The notes beneath the pieces were generated by a model that was not told the origin of the DNA, did not search any database, and worked only from the letters and a program-made list of their open reading frames with translations. This document shows, piece after piece, positions 15,767-24,156 of a DNA stretch of 64,000 nt; position 1 is the first letter of the stretch, and each line of letters begins with the position of its first letter. Where the stretch lies: positions 19,743-83,742 of the forward strand of contig JAAWNT010000012.1 in NCBI GenBank assembly GCA_022799115.1. Direction: 5' to 3'. Source of the DNA: Clostridiales bacterium (GTDB lineage Bacteria > Bacillota > Clostridia > Oscillospirales > Acutalibacteraceae). Made by a program: the position numbers and the translations under genes.

Positions 15767-16855
15767 ATGAAGAAATATTCTGCTCTTGTAGCAATTACGC
15801 TTGTTGTGATACTTACGCTTTATTTTGGCGGCAATTTTGTGAAAAGTCAAATCAAAGAAGTGGACGTGCTCGTTTTACAGGAACAAGAAGTAAAAAACAG
15901 CATTGTGTGTTCTGGTCAATTAGAACCATCCGATAACAAAAATGTTTATATCACGGAACCATCAATCGCGCAAGAGGTGTTGGTTCAGGTGGGGGATCGC
16001 GTCGAACAGGGGGAAGATTTGCTTCGGGTCAGAAAAGGGGTTGCTCCAAAAACGACAAACGATTCTGACAATCGTTCGGATACGGATAACAGCTCTCTTC
16101 CCAGTTCTTTTTCTGAATTTGCCAAAATGACAGGGCTAAGCAGCGAACAGGCCGCCGAAGTATACAATCAATATATCAATGGCAGCAGTAGTGGAAGCTC
16201 TTCCTCTGCCGAACCCATCCAAAAGGAGGAGGAAGGGGAGCTTGACACCATAACCGCTCCTGTTTCCGGTATTGTTTCTGTTATCAATGTGAAAGGGAAC
16301 AGCTACGCGGATACCAGCAAACCAATTATGGTAATCTCTGATATCAATAGCATGCAAGTACGGCTTTCTGTCAATGAATCTCAAATATCAGCGGTACAGA
16401 TAGGGCAGAAAGCGACCATTACCGGAGCAGGATTCAAGAATTCTGAGTATTCCGGGACAGTAAAAAGCATTGCTGATGTGGCTACCCAAACTGTCAGCAC
16501 CTCAGGTCAGGAAACGGTTGTGGAAGTAATCGTTACAGTGGATCATGCGGGAGAGGATCTTAAGTCCGGACTTACGGCCAAGTGTGAGATTACAACATCC
16601 AATGATGATGGGATGTTAATCGCCCCATATGAAGCGGTTCGAGCCGAAGACGACGGCCAGGAATATGTCTATATCTATCAGGATGGAAGGGCGGTTAAAC
16701 GCACAATCACAACCGGTAGAGAATTCAACAGCGGATTTGAGATTTTATCCGGGTTAAAAACCGGAGATCGAATCATTACAAATCCGGAAAGGCTATATGC
16801 GAATTCTCGCGTTATTATGAAGCAAGAGAAAAGCGTGGTGAATCAAGATGCTTGA
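15767..16855 (+). CDS. Efflux periplasmic-adaptor-type subunit (HlyD/MacA family)
   Basis: This 362-residue protein has one N-terminal membrane anchor (about 4-24). A biotinyl-lipoyl-like hairpin follows (SIVCSGQLEPSDNKNVYI and, after the hairpin, TITAPVSGIVSVINVKGNSY), with a short low-complexity SNGSSSGSSSSAE-type hairpin tip between. The beta-barrel domain (about 185-275) and a membrane-proximal domain (about 280-345, LIAPYEAV, VYIYQDGRAVKRTITTG, GLKTGDRIIT) complete it. In Gram-positives this family links to FtsX-type ABC exporters. Its stop overlaps the following permease by 8 bp. An AGGGGG site precedes ATG 15767. Confidence 0.85.
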   Translation: MKKYSALVAITLVVILTLYFGGNFVKSQIKEVDVLVLQEQEVKNSIVCSGQLEPSDNKNVYITEPSIAQEVLVQVGDRVEQGEDLLRVRKGVAPKTTNDSDNRSDTDNSSLPSSFSEFAKMTGLSSEQAAEVYNQYINGSSSGSSSSAEPIQKEEEGELDTITAPVSGIVSVINVKGNSYADTSKPIMVISDINSMQVRLSVNESQISAVQIGQKATITGAGFKNSEYSGTVKSIADVATQTVSTSGQETVVEVIVTVDHAGEDLKSGLTAKCEITTSNDDGMLIAPYEAVRAEDDGQEYVYIYQDGRAVKRTITTGREFNSGFEILSGLKTGDRIITNPERLYANSRVIMKQEKSVVNQDA

Positions 16856-18041
16856 CAGCATTCGAAGCGCACTGCGCAACTTAGGGCGGAAGAAGATGAG
16901 AAGCGCGTTGACTATTGCAGGAATCGCCATCGGAGTCGCTTCCGTGATCTTAATTAGTAGTATCAGTGAATGCGGAACAGCGGCTGTAAATAACGAAATG
17001 GACAGTTTAGGTCTTGGGGGATTGACTATCTCTGTCAATACCAATGGTTCCTCCGGACACTATTTAACAGAGAATGAGTTGGATACTGTGCGGGAAACAC
17101 AGCATGTAAAACAAGCCATTCCATTGGTCATACAAAATACGAAGGTAGGGAACACAGGCTTATCCCAGTTGGATGCTTTGGTTTGGGGGATCGACTCCAA
17201 AGCGAATCAAGTGATCTCGTTACAGGTCTTATATGGCAGAATGATAAGCAGTATGGATGTAAGCTCCAACAGCAATGTTTGTATGGTAGATCAAACCTTT
17301 GCACAAAATGTCTATCATCGAGATAACATTGTGGGAAAAAAGGTATCGATACTTTGCGGTGGGGTAGAAGAGGAGTTTGAGGTAATCGGGGTAATCAAAA
17401 CCGGCAGCGGACTGCTGCAAAATTTTATCGGCGATTATATTCCAAATTTCTTATATATCCCATACACTACATTACAAAGTGCTACCGGTAAGCAATCTTT
17501 CGATCAGATCGCTGTAAAAGTGGAAGAGGATTATGATGTGGATGAAGCGGGAAATGCCATTGTGAGCACATTGTCTCGTTCAACTGGAGTCATCGATGGA
17601 TTTACTGCAAATAATCTAGCCAAGCAAAAAGACGGATTAAAAAGCATTTTAAATACAGTAACAGTGATCTTATCTGCGGTTGGAGCCATTTCACTTTTAG
17701 TGGCTAGCCTTAGTATTATGACGGTTATGATGGTTTCTGTAAACGAACGGACGAGAGAAATTGGCATTAAAAAATCGATTGGCGCCAGACGTTCCACCAT
17801 TTTATTTGAATTTTTATTAGAAGCTGTACTCATTTCTTTGGTCGGTTGTTTTTCGGGAGTTTTGGTGGGAATAGCTATTTCATTCATTGGAGCGTCCTAT
17901 GTGAATATGACATTACAGCTGCGAGGAGATATTATGCTGTTAGCGGTAGGATTTTCTTTGCTGTCCGGTGTGATTTTTGGTGTTTATCCAGCGGCAAAAG
18001 CGTCACGATTAAGACCGGTAGACGCCTTACGGTTGGAATGA
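16848..18041 (+). CDS. MacB/FtsX-type ABC transporter permease
   Basis: This 397-residue permease has an N-terminal membrane segment (about residues 17-40, ALTIAGIAIGVASVILIS), a large extracytoplasmic MacB core domain (about 45-260) and three C-terminal segments (about 270-300, 320-350 and 360-385). VNERTREIGIKKSIGARRSTI before the third segment is the coupling-helix region that contacts the ATPase. It overlaps the adaptor gene by 8 bp and is followed within 2 bp by a strong terminator. No ATP-binding subunit is present next to it, although family operons usually have adaptor-ATPase-permease. It must borrow an ATPase encoded elsewhere, or the gene was lost. Confidence 0.87.
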   Translation: MLDSIRSALRNLGRKKMRSALTIAGIAIGVASVILISSISECGTAAVNNEMDSLGLGGLTISVNTNGSSGHYLTENELDTVRETQHVKQAIPLVIQNTKVGNTGLSQLDALVWGIDSKANQVISLQVLYGRMISSMDVSSNSNVCMVDQTFAQNVYHRDNIVGKKVSILCGGVEEEFEVIGVIKTGSGLLQNFIGDYIPNFLYIPYTTLQSATGKQSFDQIAVKVEEDYDVDEAGNAIVSTLSRSTGVIDGFTANNLAKQKDGLKSILNTVTVILSAVGAISLLVASLSIMTVMMVSVNERTREIGIKKSIGARRSTILFEFLLEAVLISLVGCFSGVLVGIAISFIGASYVNMTLQLRGDIMLLAVGFSLLSGVIFGVYPAAKASRLRPVDALRLE

Positions 18042-18042
18042 T

Positions 18043-18088
18043 AACCAAATAAAAAAGTCTATCAGATGATAGACTTTTTTATTTGGTT
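18043..18088 (+). terminator. Strong terminator after the exporter genes
   Basis: A near-perfect 22-bp stem, AACCAAATAAAAAAGTCTAT and its complement, ends in T-rich sequence on both strands and starts one base after the permease stop. Confidence 0.9.
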
Positions 18089-18217
18089 ATTTTAGAACTT
18101 AATCATATAAACGGAGGGATTATTAGGATCTATCAGAAGTCCTGGAAATATGATATACTTAGAACAATCGTTAAATGATGGAGGTGAATCTCAGGACCTG
18201 TTTAAAATTTGCAAGAT

Positions 18218-18245
18218 ACTACACAAAATGAATATTTTGTATAGT
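18218..18245 (+). other. dif: Putative dif site (Xer recombination site)
   Basis: This 28-bp element has the 11-6-11 build of a dif site: left arm ACTACACAAAA, centre TGAATA, right arm TTTTGTATAGT. The arms are inverted repeats of each other with one mismatch. Against the B. subtilis dif sequence as I remember it, 19 of 28 positions agree without gaps. It lies 14 bp upstream of the tyrosine recombinase start codon, and gene orientation converges close by. It has not been tested; the AT-rich sequence makes some chance similarity possible. Confidence 0.55.
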
Positions 18246-18259
18246 TGAGGGGAGGGCTT

Positions 18260-19240
18260 ATGAATCCACTAACATTATCAGATGCACCAGCTGTACTGAA
18301 AGAGTTTCTTGGTTATATGCAGACAATCAAAGGAAAATCAGAAAAAACCATTCAGGAATATTTTTTTGATTTAAGAACCTTTTTCCGGTATATAAAGCTT
18401 TCAAAGGGATTGGTAGATTCCTCTACTCCTTTTCAGGAAATCTCAATCGAAGACATCGATATTAAGCTACTGGAATCAGTAACTCTCACGGATGTCTTTG
18501 AATTTATGAACTTTGTTCTCTCAGAAAAAAACAATCACGCTGCGGCAAGGGCCCGCAAAGCTTCCAGTTTGCGCACATTCTTTCATTATCTGACCAATAA
18601 GACAGGGCAATTAAGCCGGAATCCTGTTCAGGAGTTGGAAACACCAAAATTAAAGAAATCATTGCCCAAATACTTATCGTTGGAACAATGTATTGAATTG
18701 CTCAATAGTGTGGAAGGAGAATACAAAGAGCGTGATTACTGTATTATTGCCCTCTTTCTAAACTGTGGCTTGCGTTTATCCGAGCTGGTTAATCTTAATA
18801 TCAACGACATTCATTTAAAAGAGAAACTTATGAAAGTGACGGGAAAAGGCAACAAGGAGCGCCTGGTTTATTTAAATGAAGCTTGTATTGAAGCCGTTGA
18901 GGCTTATCTACGTGTCCGTCCGGTAGATGGGGTTATTGATAAAAAGGCGCTTTTTATCAGTCGGCTAAATAAAAGGATCGGGACACAAGCGGTACAACAA
19001 ATGGTAAAAAAATATCTGGCTAAAATAGGCTTGGAAGGACAAGGATATTCGGTTCACAAATTACGACATACCGCCGCAACACTAATGTATCAGCATGGAC
19101 ATGTAGATATCCGCGTGTTAAAAGATATATTAGGACACGAGAATCTTGGTACTACAGAAATTTATACCCACTTATCCGATCATCAAATGGCGGATGCCGC
19201 AAACTCCAATCCTCTGTCAAAAATAAAAAAGAGGGAGTAA
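18260..19240 (+). CDS. Tyrosine recombinase of the XerC/XerD type
   Basis: This 326-residue recombinase has an N-terminal SAM-like core-binding domain (FLGYMQTIKGKSEKTIQEYFFDLRTFFRYI) and a catalytic domain with every active residue: Arg in NCGLRLSELVNL, Lys in VTGKGNKERLVYL, HKLRHTAATLM (His-x-x-Arg) and LGHENLGTTEIYTHLS (His and nucleophilic Tyr). Size and lack of extra domains fit a chromosomal Xer protein that resolves chromosome dimers, rather than an integrase. ATG 18260 with GGGGAGGG 3 nt upstream was preferred to the TTG at 18245, which would overlap the dif-like site. It stands alone between terminators, and no integron or prophage genes flank it. Confidence 0.9.
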   Translation: MNPLTLSDAPAVLKEFLGYMQTIKGKSEKTIQEYFFDLRTFFRYIKLSKGLVDSSTPFQEISIEDIDIKLLESVTLTDVFEFMNFVLSEKNNHAAARARKASSLRTFFHYLTNKTGQLSRNPVQELETPKLKKSLPKYLSLEQCIELLNSVEGEYKERDYCIIALFLNCGLRLSELVNLNINDIHLKEKLMKVTGKGNKERLVYLNEACIEAVEAYLRVRPVDGVIDKKALFISRLNKRIGTQAVQQMVKKYLAKIGLEGQGYSVHKLRHTAATLMYQHGHVDIRVLKDILGHENLGTTEIYTHLSDHQMADAANSNPLSKIKKRE

Positions 19241-19256
19241 AATCCCTCTTTTTTTA
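19225..19256 (+). terminator. Bidirectional terminator between xer and the convergent membrane gene
   Basis: GAGGGA / TCCCTC closes a short loop, with A-run and T-run flanks on both sides. It overlaps the stop codons of both converging genes. Confidence 0.8.
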
Positions 19257-19808
19257 TCGCAAATGTAATATTTTTTTTAGCGTATTATGAAGTCGGCTTA
19301 TGTACATGGAGACTAGTCCGGTTAGAGAGTAATCGTACATAAAAAACACAAGATTCCCCACTAACAAAAATATCCATGGCAAAGAAACGCCAAATAATAC
19401 AAAGGAATCTTCGGGTACGCTCAAAAGTTTGATGGCTATGAAAAACGCGGCAATCATTGAGACATTAAATACTGCAAGCTTTATTATCATCTGAGTGATG
19501 CGGCTATGAATATGTTCGATGTGATATTTTAAAATTGGATAATATCCAAAAAAGATAATAAAGAGTAAAACGGCTTCTTTATCAGCGGCCAATAATGCAG
19601 AGAGCAACGACACCGCGAGGAATACCATCCATGCCCATTTGGATCCCAATTCTATTACAATTACCATAAGGAGTACTCCCGCAATGGCTGGCAGCGCATA
19701 TGTGCCAATAGGGATTAATCCTGTTAGGAACATCAATACCGTGCAAACCGCAGTAATAATGCCGCCTAAAGCAACTTTACCGCTTTGATTCAATGCTATC
19801 TCCCCCAC
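19254..19808 (-). CDS. Multi-pass membrane protein of unknown function
   Basis: This 184-residue hydrophobic protein has about five membrane segments (about residues 10-32, 36-52, 58-85, 108-128 and 140-162). GGIITAVCTVLMFLTGLIPIGTYALPAIAG near the N-terminus resembles the first helices of ECF-transporter substrate-binding subunits and related Clostridial membrane proteins, but I cannot assign a vitamin or ion. It ends in a basic tail. It is downstream of the dnaJ-like gene (31 bp) and probably in the same unit. Confidence 0.7.
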   Translation of the reverse strand: MGEIALNQSGKVALGGIITAVCTVLMFLTGLIPIGTYALPAIAGVLLMVIVIELGSKWAWMVFLAVSLLSALLAADKEAVLLFIIFFGYYPILKYHIEHIHSRITQMIIKLAVFNVSMIAAFFIAIKLLSVPEDSFVLFGVSLPWIFLLVGNLVFFMYDYSLTGLVSMYISRLHNTLKKILHLR

Positions 19809-19839
19809 CTTTTCTATCTATGAGTATGAGCTTTGCGCC

Positions 19840-20463
19840 TTAACAGCAACTGATTAGATCTCCCCCCATACATTCGCAACAACAGTCGGCGCAAATCAAG
19901 GAGGAGCATACATCGCAGGCGTTGCAACCGCCTGTGGTGGGTCGATTGGCGGTATTATATCCTCCATAAACACCATTTTTTTGGTTTAATACCTGATTCA
20001 GCGCCGCCCGATATTCCGCATTGCCCGGATCCATATTACAGGCCGTGTTAAAATGGCTGTTGGCTTCATCAAGCCATCCCCGCTTAAACAGAATTGTTCC
20101 CTTCAAAAAATACCACTCCGCATCCCTGGAGCTGCTGGGCACTCCGTTTAAAATCTGTTCTGCATCCGCGATTCGGCCGCCCATAATCAAATTGCGAACA
20201 TCCGTATAGCTGGAGCTTCTCCGGTAATTCCCGCTGTATCCTCCGCTTGCACCGGAATACCCCTGATTGCGGCGTTTTCTCTCCGCGACAATGGTATCGT
20301 AAGCCTCGTTGATTTCCTTCATTTTTTCAGCGGCCAAATCCGATAACGGGCTTTGGTCATAATTATCCGGGTGATATTTCTTTGCGAGCTCCCGATACGC
20401 GCTTTTAATTTGATCATCGCTTGCGTCCGGGGATACTCCCAGAACCTTATAGGGATCAGACAT
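19840..20463 (-). CDS. J-domain protein with Cys-rich tail
   Basis: This 207-residue protein starts with a complete J domain ([34 protein letters not shown]) whose HPD tripeptide should stimulate an Hsp70 such as DnaK. A Gly/Ser/Tyr-rich linker follows (about 70-90), then a helical TPR-like segment (about 90-160), and a tail after residue 178 with ten Cys in about thirty residues (GGCNACDVC ... [11 protein letters not shown] ... SCC). The tail looks like a metal-binding or membrane-associated cluster. It overlaps the upstream DUF5685 gene by 8 bp, a pairing I associate with Oscillospirales. It is not a classical DnaJ: the G/F-zinc finger-CTD layout is absent. Confidence 0.85.
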   Translation of the reverse strand: MSDPYKVLGVSPDASDDQIKSAYRELAKKYHPDNYDQSPLSDLAAEKMKEINEAYDTIVAERKRRNQGYSGASGGYSGNYRRSSSYTDVRNLIMGGRIADAEQILNGVPSSSRDAEWYFLKGTILFKRGWLDEANSHFNTACNMDPGNAEYRAALNQVLNQKNGVYGGYNTANRPTTGGCNACDVCSSLICADCCCECMGGDLISCC

Positions 20464-21352
20464 GTTCTATCTCCTTATCATATAATATCTGTCTTTGCAT
20501 CGCAGGCAGACCCAATCTCATGGTGTTATCCAATATCGTGTCAAAATGTTTTAACTCAAGCAGCTGAAAAGCGGCAATCGCTTGGGAAAGCGTCTGATTC
20601 AGCACGCCATTACAATAATCTCTCTGTTCTTTTTTATTTAACGGAATTTCTGTATCCTGCACAAGCTTTTTTAAAAAGGGATTAAACTGGCGGTGTTTTT
20701 CATCTTTCTCTATATCATCCGCCGCATCCATCAGATATATCCACCGACCAATAAAATAACCCAATTGACTCAAAACAAGCTCCTGCGATTTCGTCCCATC
20801 CGACAAAAGCAGAAGCACCTGTGATAACATCTGTGCAGTTGGTTCCGCGCTGGCATCAATCCCCGCATTAGAGTCGTGCTCTACGCTTGACTGCCTGTCC
20901 ATACAGTCTGAAACAATTTTATCAATATCAGGAAATTTCTTTTTGGCTTTGCGATAAGCGCTTTTTACAATAGGAAGCATAAGATACGCTCGGCTTTTAC
21001 CCCAAAACCCGGAATCTTGAATGTCATCCTGAATTTTATAATAAGTCATTAATATGGATACCGCACCAGCAAACAGAAAGCTCTCTTCCCCACCTTTACA
21101 GTATGCACATTTTTTCATTGGATTTACTACACATCTTCCTTTGGTAAATCCAGGACATTCCTCTTGTTTTAAGGCCATATGAAACATCGCCAAAAACGTT
21201 GCGTCATAGCTCAGCGTTAATCTGGACAGCAGACCAAAATTTTTACCCAGATGTTTGCAAAGGCTGCAATACGCGCTTTTATAAAGCTCATATTCCTTTA
21301 CGAGCATTTCTGGCTTGCATGGCCGAATGTAACCAAACAACGTACCTACCAT
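20456..21352 (-). CDS. DUF5685-family protein
   Basis: This 298-residue mostly helical protein begins [36 protein letters not shown]. It carries a second Cys cluster [17 protein letters not shown] (about residues 90-106) and [21 protein letters not shown] (about 212-232), whose Asp-rich DAADDIEKD recalls isoprenoid-synthase-like helices. It is recognised as the uncharacterised DUF5685 family. The overlapping J-domain gene suggests they act together. The biochemical role is unknown, and an Asp-rich resemblance alone does not support prenyl-transfer activity. A sigma-A-like promoter lies about 35 nt upstream. Confidence 0.75.
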   Translation of the reverse strand: MVGTLFGYIRPCKPEMLVKEYELYKSAYCSLCKHLGKNFGLLSRLTLSYDATFLAMFHMALKQEECPGFTKGRCVVNPMKKCAYCKGGEESFLFAGAVSILMTYYKIQDDIQDSGFWGKSRAYLMLPIVKSAYRKAKKKFPDIDKIVSDCMDRQSSVEHDSNAGIDASAEPTAQMLSQVLLLLSDGTKSQELVLSQLGYFIGRWIYLMDAADDIEKDEKHRQFNPFLKKLVQDTEIPLNKKEQRDYCNGVLNQTLSQAIAAFQLLELKHFDTILDNTMRLGLPAMQRQILYDKEIEHV

Positions 21353-21387
21353 CCTTTAATTGTGCTTTGATATAACGATTTCATTCT

Positions 21388-21417
21388 ACTATACTTTGTA
21401 TCTTTGTAAATTAACAA
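21388..21417 (-). promoter_or_regulatory. Sigma-A promoter of the DUF5685/J-domain unit
   Basis: On the minus strand TTGTTA (21412-21417) and TATAGT (21388-21393) are 18 nt apart, about 35 nt before the DUF5685 start. Confidence 0.6.
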
Positions 21418-21484
21418 TATGTAAATTTTATAGACTCTTATCGTTTTTCTCTGAGACTTCTATTTGCTTCTACCTATTTTTACT

Positions 21485-21521
21485 AAAAAGGGATCAACCC
21501 TTCATAAAAGGTTGATCCCTT
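21485..21521 (-). terminator. Terminator at the end of the rpiR-to-ispH operon
   Basis: AAGGGATCAACC pairs with GGTTGATCCCTT around a 10-nt loop, with TTTTTAG after it on the minus strand, 17 nt beyond the ispH-S1 stop. Confidence 0.85.
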
Positions 21522-21538
21522 CGTTTAAAATAATAGTC

Positions 21539-23542
21539 TTACTGTTCGGTATCGATTTCTGTAGAAGCTACTACTTCATCCTCTTGGTTTACAGAGTCCT
21601 GCGCTGCCTGCTCTTCCAGCAATTTGCGGATTGACAAGCTAATGCGTTTCTTTTCAAAGTCGATGTCTGTAATCATAACTTTGACTGTTTCGCCTACAGA
21701 CAGCACATCCTGGGGCTTCTCAATTCTACGGTCAGCAATCTGAGAAATATGGATTAATCCATCAATACCAGGCAGAATCCGCGCAAAGGCGCCAAAAGTA
21801 GTCATACCCACAACCTGAGCGTCTACTACGCTGCCAACCGGATAATCTTTTTTGAGGATCTCCCAAGGATTATCCTCGGTCTTTTTATAGCCCAAAGAAA
21901 TTTTTCCTTTTTCCGGATCCAAATCTTTGATGTAAACTTCCACGGTGTCACCCACATTAACTACCTCGGAAGGATGCTTAATACGGCTCCAAGACAGTTC
22001 GGAAATGTGTACCATGCCATCGATTCCACCCAAATCCACAAAGGCTCCATAAGAAGTAAGAGATTTAACAACGCCGGTATAAGTCTTGCCGATTTCAGCA
22101 GTCTCCCAGAACTTATCCGCCAATTTTTTACGCTCGTCCTTCAGCACGGAACGGATGGAACCCACCGCGCGTCTGCGACCGCGATTAACCTCAATGATGC
22201 GGAAATTCACTTCCTTTTTCAGCAAATCTTCCAACGGCTCGCCGCGGGAAGCAGTTGCCTGAGAAGCCGGAATAAACACGCGAACGCCATTGGTTACAGC
22301 GATCACGCCGCCCTTGATAACCTCAGTGACTACGCCGGTAACCACGGCCTCTTCCTCACAAGCGGTTACGATATCTTCCCAGCCCTTAATGGCATCCAAA
22401 CGACGCTTAGAGAGCATAATAGTACCCTCTTGATCGTTGGTGCGCATAATCAGCAGATCCATTTCGTCTCCGATTTTTACCAAATCCTCCGGCTTGGCGT
22501 TGGGATCCGCAGACAGTTCAGAAGCAGGAACAAAACCTGCTTGTTTTCTGCCAACATCAACGAAAACCTCGTTGGGGGCAATACCGACGACAACACCATG
22601 CACCTTTTCGTCTGTATTAAAATTTTTGAGGGATTCTTCCAGCATTTCCTCAAAGTTGTCTGTGGTCATTTCTTCGTTGTTCTCCTTGTTTTCCAGAATG
22701 TCCGTCATGGTTTCTAGTACCTCCTTTATAATGCTGGCGGGCGTGGATGCACCTGCCGTAACTCCGATGTTCCTAGCTTGTTGTAACGCTTGGATGGGCA
22801 ACTCGTCCGCTGTCTCAATCAAAAAGGTCAAGCAATTAGGCTTGCAAACGTCCCTCAATTTTGCGGTATTGGAACTATGCTTCCCACCAATGATAATCAT
22901 CAAATCCGACTGTTTTGATAATTGGACAGCCTCTGCTTGTCTTTCTGACGTAGCATTACATATTGTATCAAAAATTGATGGATTTGTATATACCCTTTTT
23001 ACTATTTTCAAACAATTTTCCCATTCTGACACGCTAAATGTGGTCTGGGCGACGATGCAAATTCCTTTTTTCGCGTCAAATTGCTCTGATTTTACCAGAT
23101 TTTCCAAATCCTGGCTGTCCCGAAAGACATAACTCTCACCAGAACAATGCCCACGAATCCCTTCCACCTCAGGATGAGAGGGATCCCCAGCAATCAGAAC
23201 AACTTGATTTTCCTCCGACGCACGCTTTACTATGCGGTGGATTTTCGCTACAAAAGGACAGGTAGCATCCTCATAAAAAAGCTGACGATCCTTAATTTGA
23301 TCCCACGTATCATCAGGTATCCCGTGAGTGCGAATCACCAGAATATATCCCTCTGGAACCTGTTCCGGCTTCGATACGATACGTACGCCCCGGTTTTCCA
23401 ACTGGGCAACCATTTGTGGATTATGAATAATGGGTCCCAGTGTGCATACCTTTTTCCCTGCGTCAAGCAGTTTAATTACCAACTGCACGGCTCGATTGAC
23501 TCCAAAACAGAAGCCAGCGGTTTCTGCGACTGTTATACTCAA
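21539..23542 (-). CDS. ispH: Fused HMBPP reductase (IspH) and ribosomal protein S1-like protein
   Basis: This 667-residue fusion has an N-terminal IspH domain (about 1-281) that makes IPP and DMAPP in the last MEP-pathway step. Its three iron-sulfur cysteines lie in AGFCFGVNRAV, YEDATCPFV and TICNATSERQ. From about residue 298 there are four S1 RNA-binding repeats, for example GVVVGIAPNEVFVDVGRKQAGFVP, GVVTEVIKGGVIAVTNGVRVFIP, GVVKSLTSYGAFVDLGGIDGMVHISELSW and AQVVGMTTFGAFARILPGIDGLIHISQI. An acidic tail follows. The fusion is known from Clostridia. The coding sequence is continuous, with only an acidic linker between the halves. It is the last gene of the operon and overlaps plsC by 4 bp. 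Confidence 0.95.
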   Translation of the reverse strand: MSITVAETAGFCFGVNRAVQLVIKLLDAGKKVCTLGPIIHNPQMVAQLENRGVRIVSKPEQVPEGYILVIRTHGIPDDTWDQIKDRQLFYEDATCPFVAKIHRIVKRASEENQVVLIAGDPSHPEVEGIRGHCSGESYVFRDSQDLENLVKSEQFDAKKGICIVAQTTFSVSEWENCLKIVKRVYTNPSIFDTICNATSERQAEAVQLSKQSDLMIIIGGKHSSNTAKLRDVCKPNCLTFLIETADELPIQALQQARNIGVTAGASTPASIIKEVLETMTDILENKENNEEMTTDNFEEMLEESLKNFNTDEKVHGVVVGIAPNEVFVDVGRKQAGFVPASELSADPNAKPEDLVKIGDEMDLLIMRTNDQEGTIMLSKRRLDAIKGWEDIVTACEEEAVVTGVVTEVIKGGVIAVTNGVRVFIPASQATASRGEPLEDLLKKEVNFRIIEVNRGRRRAVGSIRSVLKDERKKLADKFWETAEIGKTYTGVVKSLTSYGAFVDLGGIDGMVHISELSWSRIKHPSEVVNVGDTVEVYIKDLDPEKGKISLGYKKTEDNPWEILKKDYPVGSVVDAQVVGMTTFGAFARILPGIDGLIHISQIADRRIEKPQDVLSVGETVKVMITDIDFEKKRISLSIRKLLEEQAAQDSVNQEDEVVASTEIDTEQ

Positions 23543-24156
23543 TGTTTTTCCCCCAAAAGGCTACAGATTTGATCAGCAACTTTCTTTGCTCCCACGCGGC
23601 ATTCCCTAGAACTGGAACCGGTTATCTGCAATGCTTCAAATGGAATAACCTCACCATATCGTACGGTAATACGGTGAAACGGCCGGATTTTCCCTTTGCT
23701 GTAAATACAAGCGGGAAGAATATCCGCTTGGGCTTTTGCTGCGATCAGAACCGCTCCTGCTTTAGGCTGAAAGGATGTGTCGCTGTCTGTGACACATCCG
23801 CCCTGCGGAAAGATTCCCACAAGTTCCCCCCGCAATAACAGCTGCAAAGCGCTGTGAACAGATTCTGTATCGCCGGTACCCCTGTGTACGGGAAAGGCGC
23901 CCATTTTGTTCAAAAACCACCGAGCCAGTTTTCCATGATCGGTAAAAAGCTCTGATTTAGCCATATAATAAATATGTCTGGGACACTTTTTTGCCAATAG
24001 GAAAGGATCAATGACTGATTTATGGTTGCTGCATAAAATAACCTTTCCGGATTTTGGAATGTTTTGCACGCCATAAATCCGAATTGGATAGATCAGCCGT
24101 GCCACCACGCTGAGAATGCGTACCAAAAAGAAATACATACCTTCACCTGCGATCAA
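23539..24156 (-). CDS. PlsC-family acyltransferase (second, variant copy)
   Basis: This 205-residue 1-acylglycerol-3-phosphate O-acyltransferase-like protein has an N-terminal hydrophobic stretch and motif I CSNHKSVIDPFLLAK (His-x4-Asp), and GAFPVHRGTGDTESV as motif II. Motif III, normally FPEGTRS, reads FPQGGCVTD here, so the Glu that helps bind the acceptor is replaced. The fold and catalytic dyad are intact, so it is probably an active acyltransferase with a different acceptor, which is inference. It overlaps its neighbours by 4 bp on both sides. Confidence 0.85.
   Translation of the reverse strand: MIAGEGMYFFLVRILSVVARLIYPIRIYGVQNIPKSGKVILCSNHKSVIDPFLLAKKCPRHIYYMAKSELFTDHGKLARWFLNKMGAFPVHRGTGDTESVHSALQLLLRGELVGIFPQGGCVTDSDTSFQPKAGAVLIAAKAQADILPACIYSKGKIRPFHRITVRYGEVIPFEALQITGSSSRECRVGAKKVADQICSLLGEKH

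Noticed and set aside
18245..19240. Tyrosine recombinase as a phage or integron integrase
   Set aside because: No phage, cassette or attachment-site duplication flanks it, and its size and domains are those of a chromosomal Xer.
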